From Desulfobacteraceae bacterium (lineage in GTDB: Bacteria > Desulfobacterota > DSM-4660 > Desulfatiglandales > Desulfatiglandaceae), in NCBI GenBank assembly GCA_016783065.1, contig JADHXI010000007.1, positions 1 to 43,348 of the forward strand: a DNA stretch of 43,348 nt, written 5' to 3'. Below the pieces are notes generated by a model that saw only the letters and a program-made list of their open reading frames with translations, was not told where the DNA came from and made no database searches. This document shows, piece after piece, positions 36,122 through 43,348 of the stretch. How positions within the stretch are numbered: the first letter of the stretch is position 1; each line of letters starts with the position of its first letter. A program made the position numbers and the translations under genes.

Positions 36122-36398
36122 CTTGTCATCGTAGTTTCTCAATATGTTCAGGGGAAATAATAGAATTTCTGGAGTGGGGTTCGGGTGTTTCTTGAAGGCG
36201 CTCTCTCAAAGTGAATCTACTTCTCACTTTCGCAGTGGCTGATATTTGGGGTTTTCTCACATGAACCCTTATTGGTTTCTCCGTGGTTTCGGCAAAACCC
36301 CAAATATCAGCCACGCTGCGACTACAGGTTTAGAGAGCGCCTGAAAGAAATGGCCGAACCCCACGGTACACGAGTTTATTGAGAACTTACTTGTCATC
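36122..36398. mobile_element. MITE-like palindromic element, copy B, with exact 9-bp flanking direct repeat CTTGTCATC
   Basis: CTTGTCATC at 36122-36130 and 36390-36398. Terminal inverted repeats GTAGTTTCTCAATA / GTAAGTTCTCAATA. The internal arms pair as in copy A, and the whole element is highly similar to 24346-24603. Confidence 0.85.
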
Positions 36399-36446
36399 TT
36401 ATAAAATGTAGATATAGTAAACTGCCATGGAAAGGGGGATAAGACC

Positions 36447-37352
36447 ATGAAGAAAGTCGGATTTATAGGCCTTGGCGCCATGGGAAGACCCATGGCAACA
36501 AATTTACTCAAGAAGGGCTATCAATTAACTCTCTTTGATTTGATATTTCGGGAGGGAGATGAAGAGTACTGGCGTCGGTTGGGCGGAGACATTGGGAAAT
36601 CGTCAAAAGACGTGGCCCAAGGTGCGGATGTCATCATCACCGTATTACCAAGCTCTGAAAATGTGAAGGATGCAGTTCTTGGTGAGTCTGGCGTCATTCA
36701 CGGGGTGGAAAAGGGATCCATCGTGATAGACATGAGTACCATAGATCCCATCACGACAAAGGAGGTCGGGGCAGCACTGGAGGAGAAGGGTGTTGACATG
36801 ATCGATGCTCCGGTGGCCAGAACCGTCAAAGCTGCAGAACAAGGAACCCTGGCGATTTTTATTGGCGGTAAAAAGGAAATTTTCGAGAAGTGCAGGGATC
36901 TCCTTGCTGCCATGGGCTCGGATCTCTTCTACATTGGTGAGTTGGGCACGGGTGAGCTCGTCAAAATCATCAATAACCAAATCCTCGCCGGGACTGTGGC
37001 CCTTTTGTCCGAAGCACTTGTCATGGGCGTCAAAGGCGGCGTAGCTCCCGATACCTTGCTGGAGGCGTTGGGAAACGGATCGGCCAACAGTTTTGCCCTC
37101 CAGAATCACATCAAGAACGCGGTAATGGAAGGAAAATTTGAAGAAGGGGTCTTTTCTGTCGAATACATGCTGAAAGACATAGGCTTTGCACTAAAGACCG
37201 GTGCCTCTTTGAATGTCCCCCTCTTTTTCACAGGACTCACCTCACAATTTTATCAGCAGGGCATTGCGGCAGGTGTGGGGAAACAATATCATCCGGCGGT
37301 CATCAGGCCTCTTGAAGAAATGACCGGGGTGAAAGTCAGATCTAAGGGGTAG
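36447..37352 (+). CDS. NAD(P)-dependent beta-hydroxyacid dehydrogenase (3-hydroxyisobutyrate dehydrogenase family)
   Basis: KKVGFIGLGAMGRPMATNLLKKGYQLTLFD; IDMSTIDPITTKEV; DAPVARTVKAAEQGTLAIFIGG; GELVKIINNQ. Confidence 0.92.
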   Translation: MKKVGFIGLGAMGRPMATNLLKKGYQLTLFDLIFREGDEEYWRRLGGDIGKSSKDVAQGADVIITVLPSSENVKDAVLGESGVIHGVEKGSIVIDMSTIDPITTKEVGAALEEKGVDMIDAPVARTVKAAEQGTLAIFIGGKKEIFEKCRDLLAAMGSDLFYIGELGTGELVKIINNQILAGTVALLSEALVMGVKGGVAPDTLLEALGNGSANSFALQNHIKNAVMEGKFEEGVFSVEYMLKDIGFALKTGASLNVPLFFTGLTSQFYQQGIAAGVGKQYHPAVIRPLEEMTGVKVRSKG

Positions 37353-38064
37353 GTTTGTTTTCCGGTGATCTTCTGTTCTTGGATTGTGATACGTGTACTC
37401 CAACAAGCCACGCCACCGAGATCACCAGATAAAGTTGGCCCACAACGGCCTCAAGAGCCGAAAAACTGCTCGCTACGCTGGTCAAGGGCGTCACGTCTCC
37501 ATACCCCAGTGTGGTGATCGTGACAAGGCTGTAATAAAGAAAAACGTATCTGCTGTCCCGCAGTTGACCTTCAGGCATGGCGAATGATCCGGGGTGAAGT
37601 GTCTCTATGATCTCATAGACAGTCAACCACGTCATTGCCATGAGGAGGTAAACCACGGCCGCCCCAACGATCATGTCCGCAGTAACATGGTCCTGTTGAG
37701 AGATAAAGGCCAAAATGTTAATGGCGATAAAGACAAAAAACACCGCGCCCAAAAAACTACTCACCAGAGAAAAGGCAATGCTGTCCGTAAAATACGTCGC
37801 CCATGTAAACCCGAGCGCTGGCAAGGCCAGAAATGAGGCAATGAACGTATGACGCCTTTCCTGACTAATGGCATAAATGGCAGATATGAAAATGGCGGTG
37901 AGGAAAACACTGAAGAGTATTTGGAGGTAGGCGAAACCTTCAACAAATGGACCTATGACAAGCATCGCCAAAAGAGAAACAAACAGGTAACGAAATCGAT
38001 TCTTAAAACAGACCTGTGTAAAGGGAATGCAAGTCTTTTCGTCCATAAAAACCCTGTGCCTCAT
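37342..38064 (-). CDS. Potassium/ion channel family protein
   Basis: Hydrophobic TM segments and selectivity filter SLVTITTLGYGDVTPLTSVASSFSALEAVVGQLYLVISVAWLVG. Confidence 0.85.
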   Translation of the reverse strand: MRHRVFMDEKTCIPFTQVCFKNRFRYLFVSLLAMLVIGPFVEGFAYLQILFSVFLTAIFISAIYAISQERRHTFIASFLALPALGFTWATYFTDSIAFSLVSSFLGAVFFVFIAINILAFISQQDHVTADMIVGAAVVYLLMAMTWLTVYEIIETLHPGSFAMPEGQLRDSRYVFLYYSLVTITTLGYGDVTPLTSVASSFSALEAVVGQLYLVISVAWLVGVHVSQSKNRRSPENKPTP

Positions 38065-38163
38065 GGGGAAAGATCATGGACCGCAGGCTCGGGCACCTTT
38101 TTTTTTCTTTTGTGCCCCAGTTGACTATCAGTGCTTGGGATTAAATGTGATATTCGCATTCAC

Positions 38164-38348
38164 AAATTGAGACCTTTGCAAAACGCCCCCTTTTGGCCAA
38201 TCTCGGCGCTTGCCCCGTAGCTCCGGAAGATGGTACTGGGGTCAGGCTCAAATTTCAATCCTCGAAATATTCAATATATTCCTGTGGTTGAAATTCTCGC
38301 CTTCCTTGACCTTGACCAAAATTGAACGTTTTTCAAAGGTCTCAAATT
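38164..38348. repeat. ~185-bp segment bounded by ~22-bp imperfect inverted repeats (non-autonomous IS/MITE-like)
   Basis: Left AAATTGAGACCTTTGCAAAACG; reverse complement of right AATTTGAGACCTTTGAAAAACG. Confidence 0.65.
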
Positions 38349-38568
38349 GAACCCAATAGTTTTTCAACCCGCTCAGGCGGCCTCATCTGAGGCAAGAGAT
38401 TCGCGGCAACGGGAGCCGGTAGGACCATTTTCTGGCGACGAACAAATCGTTGACATACGACCGCAGCCCAACCCTTTTGACAATGGCAGACCTATCCAAG
38501 CCGTCGAAATCCTACATTAAAAAGACAAGAGTGTCAAACAGGTGTGAGGAGGTGAGAGGGCTCACTCT

Positions 38569-39087
38569 CTAAGAATCGCTCTCTGCACCTTCTTTGGCCT
38601 TTTTCTTGTTATCTTTGTCTTGCATCAACCAAATCTTAACTGAGTACATTATAAATCGTGCCTCGCTTGACAATCTATTATATTTAAACAACATAAAAGT
38701 TTTTCCAGTTGATATGTTGCCCCAAGTATAGCTTTCAAAATATTCGCTATATTGTTTGCCATTGCCAAATCTTGCGACCGCTTCCTCTTTAAGTGCGATA
38801 CAATTTGAATCCTCTTTAGCCTTTATTGATACAGAACAAAATTTGTCCTGCCAAAAAAAATAATAAATTCCTTTCAGTTCAGCATTTCCTATTTGTAATT
38901 TGTCATTGTGTCTTGCGTATATTACCACATCTCCTTGTACCGCGTATTTTATCATATTTCTTAATGTTTCTATTTTTGTTCCCCATTTAATACCCCTAAA
39001 ACCATCGGGTTCATTTTGAAAGGCAAATGAATTGATAGAAAATGTTCCTATGGCTAGAATGAGTAAAAAGCTGATAATTCTTTTCAT
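38569..39087 (-). CDS. Hypothetical secreted protein
   Basis: N-terminal signal peptide MKRIISFLLILAIGTFSINSFAF; DGFRGIKWGTKIETL. Confidence 0.75.
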   Translation of the reverse strand: MKRIISFLLILAIGTFSINSFAFQNEPDGFRGIKWGTKIETLRNMIKYAVQGDVVIYARHNDKLQIGNAELKGIYYFFWQDKFCSVSIKAKEDSNCIALKEEAVARFGNGKQYSEYFESYTWGNISTGKTFMLFKYNRLSSEARFIMYSVKIWLMQDKDNKKKAKEGAESDS

Positions 39088-39196
39088 GCACTTTCTCCTT
39101 TGGGGTTCTTATCTGAAAACCCACAAAGCCAAGGCGCAGGGATGCCAAGTGCATTTAGCGAGCAACGCCCCAGCTAAGGTGCCGAAAAAATTGACA

Positions 39197-40648
39197 CTAC
39201 CAATCATCGAGGTGCGTTTTGTGCGACGTGCGGACAGGCACAGGTTTAACCATCCCTTTGTTCAAATCCTTTTTTGTAATCCATCCGCCACCTAAGGCTT
39301 TGTATAACTTCACGTACCCGTTCAGATATTGCTGTTTTAATTCCGAAAGTTCCAGTTCAGCAGAGAACAAGGCCCGCTCGGTTTCTAAAACCTCGAGATA
39401 GGTGCTGACCCCCTTGTCATATCTCAACTTTGCCAATCGATAGGCATTTTTGGCAGCCTTCTCTTTTTTTTCTACTGCAGCCATTTGCTTTTTGTAGGTA
39501 TCGATTTCAATCAGCGCATCTTCAACCTCTCTAAATGCCGTCAATACGGTATTCTCGTAAAAATGAAGGACCTCTTTGGTCTTGGCTTCCTCAATTTCAA
39601 CGCGCCGTATATTCTTATAAAACTCAAATATCGGCCCGAACAGACCTCCACTGACCGACCAGGCGCCTCCCTGGGAGGTTATCCCCCCTAGTTGACTGGT
39701 CGCTAAGCCCAGGAGTCCGGTCAGGGAAATGGCCGGAAAACGCATGGCTTGGGCTACGCCGATATTCGCAGTCTGGGCCTCTAATAAATACATGGCCTGA
39801 ACAATGTCCGGGCGCCGTTCAAGGATGTTGGAAGGCAAACCAGCGGGAATCTCCGGGGGTGCGGTTTCAAGGTTCAGACCTTTGCCTGTCTTGATGGCCC
39901 CTGGAAGTTTGCCTAATAAGATACTCAACGCATTTTCCGTCATGGCAACGGACCGCTCATACTGGGGGATGGCCGCCGCAGCAATTTCTTTCTGGATCTG
40001 GGCCTGATTCACATCCAATTCTTGAATAATCCCCCGATTGAAACGTTTTTGAATGATATCCAGGCTTTCCTGCCGCGACTTAAGGGTATCTTTGGATATC
40101 TTGACCCGCTGGTGGTAGTCTAACAGTAAATAATAGGCGCCAACCACTTCCGAAATGAGACCGATTTGGACGGTCCTGAGCGCATATTCAGAGGCCATTA
40201 ATTCCGCCCTGGCTGCTTCGGTGGCCCTGCGGAACTTGCCCCAGAAATCAATCTCCCAACTCAGGGCAGGTGCCACATAATAATTGTAATTCCGGGTGTC
40301 GGACCTGGCTCCTCCGGAAAAATTCCCTGTGCCGGCGCCTCCTTGGATATTGATCGAGGGATACTGATCAGCCTGGGTGTATCCCAGCCCAGCGCGTGCC
40401 TGTTCCATACGGCTGGCCGCAATTTTCAGATTCTGGTTATTCTCCAACGCCTGGTTCACGAGGGTGTAAAGCACGGGGTCATTGAATAATTCCCACCACT
40501 TCAGGTTGATCATGGTTTCCACGGGAACTTTTTCAAACCGGTAGTTTTTTGGCGTCTTAACCACAGGGGGTTTAAAATCCGGTCCCACCGCGCATCCTGA
40601 AAGAAGCAAGAAAACCAATACGCCTAAAATACTTGCCGTTTTTTTCAT
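39197..40648 (-). CDS. Outer-membrane efflux lipoprotein (NodT/OprM family)
   Basis: Lipobox LLSGCAVGPDFKPPVVKTP; LENNQNLKIAASRMEQARAGLGYTQADQYPSI; ILERRPDIVQAMYLLEAQTANIGVAQAMRFPAISLTG. Confidence 0.93.
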   Translation of the reverse strand: MKKTASILGVLVFLLLSGCAVGPDFKPPVVKTPKNYRFEKVPVETMINLKWWELFNDPVLYTLVNQALENNQNLKIAASRMEQARAGLGYTQADQYPSINIQGGAGTGNFSGGARSDTRNYNYYVAPALSWEIDFWGKFRRATEAARAELMASEYALRTVQIGLISEVVGAYYLLLDYHQRVKISKDTLKSRQESLDIIQKRFNRGIIQELDVNQAQIQKEIAAAAIPQYERSVAMTENALSILLGKLPGAIKTGKGLNLETAPPEIPAGLPSNILERRPDIVQAMYLLEAQTANIGVAQAMRFPAISLTGLLGLATSQLGGITSQGGAWSVSGGLFGPIFEFYKNIRRVEIEEAKTKEVLHFYENTVLTAFREVEDALIEIDTYKKQMAAVEKKEKAAKNAYRLAKLRYDKGVSTYLEVLETERALFSAELELSELKQQYLNGYVKLYKALGGGWITKKDLNKGMVKPVPVRTSHKTHLDDW

Positions 40649-40669
40649 GAACCCGGTCTCATTACTTTT

Positions 40670-43348
40670 TCAGATCTTGTCCTTTTGAAGAGCGCGCTTT
40701 TTCTCGTATCGGCCGATTTTACCGATCAGCACAAACAGCATGGGATAAAAGAAGACCCCTAACATAGTGGCCAAAGTCATCCCTCCCAGCAGGGCCATAC
40801 CCATGACAACCCTGGCTTCCGAGCCGGCGCCCGTGGCGACCACTAATGGCAGCACCCCTAAGATGAAAGAAAAGGCCGTCATCAATATGGGTCGAAATCT
40901 CAATCTTGCGGATTTTATAGCAGCATCAAAGAGTGAAAGGCCCTTGTCGAACTCCAGCTTGGCGAACTCCACAATGAGGATGGCGTTCTTGGCTGCCATG
41001 GCAATGAGCATCACTAAAGCAATCTGGGCAAAGACATTCAGTTCAAAACTCTCGCTGTACATGCGGGCCACATAGAGCGCCAGAAACGCGCCGAAAATGG
41101 CAAAGGGGGTCCCCAATAGAATACTCAGAGGCAACGACCAGCTTTCATACTGGGCCGCCAGAATCAGAAATACGAAAACCAATGAAAAGATGAAGACCAT
41201 CGATCCCGTACCGGCGGATTTTTTCTCCTGGTAACTCATGTTGCTCCATTCATACCCCATACCGTCCCCCAGCACCTTGGCTGCGGTCTCCTCCAGGGCG
41301 GTCATGGCCTGAGTGGAAGTAAACCCCTTGGCCGGGGAGCCTGTCAGCTCCACGGAGCGGTACAGATTATAACGGTTGGTGTAATCCGGCCCCACGATGT
41401 TCTCTATGTTGACAAAGGCGGACAGGGGAACACTCGTTCCCTGGCTATTATTGACGTAGAACAGTTCCACCTGACTTTCCTTGAGCCGATACTGGGGTTC
41501 GGCCTGGACATACACCTTGTAGAGTCTTCCAAAACGATTAAAATCATTTACATAGGAGCCTCCCAGGAAAGCGCCCAGCGTGTTATAAATGTCGTTCAGA
41601 TTGATCCCCGCTTTCAAGGCCTTGTCTTTGTTGATTTCGATGTAGCGCTGGGGCACAGTGGCCCGGAAGGTCGTGAATATGGAACCGATCTCAGGGCGCT
41701 GCGAGGCCTCCTGGATAAATTGGACGGACTGATCCATCAGGTAGGCCGGCGTATTCCCCCGCTTGTCCTGAATCATCAGCGTAAATCCGGAACCGCTGCC
41801 CAGGCCCGGAATGGCGGGGGGACCGAATGCAAACACCTGGGCCTCATTGACACCGAAATAAAACGCCATATTCAAGCGCGCCACCACTTCCCTGGCGGTG
41901 GCCTCGCGCAGGCCCCAATCCTTCAAGGAGACGAAAATAAAACCCGAATTGGAGCTCATGCTGTTAGACAACAGGCTGAATCCGGCAGCCGTTGTGATAA
42001 ACTCCACTTCCGGCTGACTTTTGATGATTTCTTCCACTTTACGGGAAACCGCATCGCACCGCTGAAGAGACGCCGCATCGGGCAGTTGAATATTCACCAT
42101 GAGATATCCCATGTCTTCTTCCGGCATGAATCCGCCCGGAATCATCTTTCCTAAGAATCCCATGGCGACGGAAAGAGTCACAATAAAGACCATGCCGATA
42201 AATATCTTCCGGGCAATAATCTTTGTAAACCCCACGTAGGCGTTGGTGGACTTCTCAAAAACCTTGTTGAACAATCTGAAAAAGGCGCCCAGAGGGCCTC
42301 GCATGGGCTTCTGCTTCCTGAGCAGGAGGGCGCAGAGAGCCGGGCTCAGGGTGAGAGCGTTCACCGATGAAAAGAGCACCGACACCGCAACGGTAATGGC
42401 AAACTGCTGGTACAGGCTGCCGGTAATGCCGCCCATGACGGCCACCGGAATAAATACGGCCACCAGCACCAGGGTGGTGGCGATCACCGGGGCGGTCACC
42501 TCATCCATGGCTTTCATGGTGGCGGCTTTAGGATCCATACCGCTTTCGATATTGTTTTGAACCGCTTCCACCACCACAATGGCGTCATCCACCACAATGC
42601 CAATGGCGAGCACCAGCCCCAGAAGCGAGAGTACATTGATGGTGAATCCGATGATGGGGAATACAATAAACGCCCCAACCAGGGATACGGGGATGGCAAT
42701 GGTGGGAATCAGCGCCGCCCGCCAGTCCTGAATAAAGATGAAAACCACCAGGATCACCAGGGCGAGAGCAATAAAGAGGGTTTCTATAATTTCATCGATG
42801 CCCGCCGTAATGGCCAGGGTGGTATCTAAAGAAATATCGTAACGAAGACTTTCCGGAAAGGACCCTGAAAGTTCCTCCATGGTCTCTCTGACTTTCCGGG
42901 CCAGGTCCACCGCGTTTGAACCGGGGGCCTGATACACGCCGATCATGGCGCACGAGCTGTCGTTTAATCGGGTAAAGGCATTATAGGTTTCAACGCCCAA
43001 CTCCACATGGGCCACATGCTTGATCTTGACCTGGGCCCCGTCATCGGTGGTGCGAATCACCACTTCCCCGAACTGCTTTTCAGACTGCAGACGCTCCGGC
43101 AGCCGCACCGTGTAGGTAAACTCCGTTCCCGGAGGCGCCGGCTCCGCACCGAACTTACCCCCCGGAACAATCACGCTCTGGGCGCGAAGGGCATCGATGA
43201 TTTCGGGCACCGTAATGCCCATCTGGGCCAGCCGGTCCGGTTTGATCCATACACGCATGGAGTAATCGCTGGCCCCGATCACATTGACCCGCCCGATACC
43301 CTTGATGCGTGCCAGGATGTCCTTGATGTTGATCAGCGCATAATTCCC
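40670..43348 (-). CDS. RND (HAE1/AcrB-type) efflux transporter permease, partial at the window edge
   Basis: GIVVDDAIVVVEAVQNNI; LVFVFLILAAQYESWSLPLSILLGTPFAIFGA; the reading frame continues upstream of 43282 as NYALINIKDILARIKGIGRVNV to the window end. Confidence 0.93.
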   Translation of the reverse strand, partial: GNYALINIKDILARIKGIGRVNVIGASDYSMRVWIKPDRLAQMGITVPEIIDALRAQSVIVPGGKFGAEPAPPGTEFTYTVRLPERLQSEKQFGEVVIRTTDDGAQVKIKHVAHVELGVETYNAFTRLNDSSCAMIGVYQAPGSNAVDLARKVRETMEELSGSFPESLRYDISLDTTLAITAGIDEIIETLFIALALVILVVFIFIQDWRAALIPTIAIPVSLVGAFIVFPIIGFTINVLSLLGLVLAIGIVVDDAIVVVEAVQNNIESGMDPKAATMKAMDEVTAPVIATTLVLVAVFIPVAVMGGITGSLYQQFAITVAVSVLFSSVNALTLSPALCALLLRKQKPMRGPLGAFFRLFNKVFEKSTNAYVGFTKIIARKIFIGMVFIVTLSVAMGFLGKMIPGGFMPEEDMGYLMVNIQLPDAASLQRCDAVSRKVEEIIKSQPEVEFITTAAGFSLLSNSMSSNSGFIFVSLKDWGLREATAREVVARLNMAFYFGVNEAQVFAFGPPAIPGLGSGSGFTLMIQDKRGNTPAYLMDQSVQFIQEASQRPEIGSIFTTFRATVPQRYIEINKDKALKAGINLNDIYNTLGAFLGGSYVNDFNRFGRLYKVYVQAEPQYRLKESQVELFYVNNSQGTSVPLSAFVNIENIVGPDYTNRYNLYRSVELTGSPAKGFTSTQAMTALEETAAKVLGDGMGYEWSNMSYQEKKSAGTGSMVFIFSLVFVFLILAAQYESWSLPLSILLGTPFAIFGAFLALYVARMYSESFELNVFAQIALVMLIAMAAKNAILIVEFAKLEFDKGLSLFDAAIKSARLRFRPILMTAFSFILGVLPLVVATGAGSEARVVMGMALLGGMTLATMLGVFFYPMLFVLIGKIGRYEKKRALQKDKI

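Overview
This 43.3-kb window looks like an accessory or catabolic region of a Desulfobacterota-like anaerobe; the lineage is inferred from gene content only. From left to right it contains: (i) a transposase-like relic; (ii) a minus-strand MBL-fold hydrolase / FAD oxidoreductase / acyl-CoA ligase group; (iii) a minus-strand locus of TRAP transporter (dctPQM), aldehyde:ferredoxin oxidoreductase (AOR), a reductive-dehalogenase (rdhA) relic interrupted by a decayed IS3-family element, and a YcaO gene; (iv) an IS1182-like transposase and a 5'-truncated IS4-type transposase; (v) a radical SAM protein whose N-terminal half resembles a degenerate SMC/ABC-type ATPase; (vi) a nitronate monooxygenase and a second AOR on the plus strand; (vii) a GC-rich flavoprotein/cupin pair next to a truncated old-yellow-enzyme gene; (viii) a long minus-strand operon of GntR, ferredoxin, third AOR, CoA-transferase III, split B12 acyl-CoA mutase, biotin-type carboxyltransferase and epimerase; (ix) a 3-hydroxyisobutyrate-dehydrogenase-like gene, a K+ channel, and an RND efflux pair cut by the window edge. 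The strongest unannotated signals are: two copies of a ~260-bp, fully palindromic MITE-like element flanked by ~9-bp direct repeats; the rdhA relic recovered across frames; a split mutase with altered pocket motifs in a complete-looking acid rearrangement/decarboxylation operon; and the pseudo-ATPase/radical-SAM fusion. All family calls come from reading motifs by eye; no searches were run.
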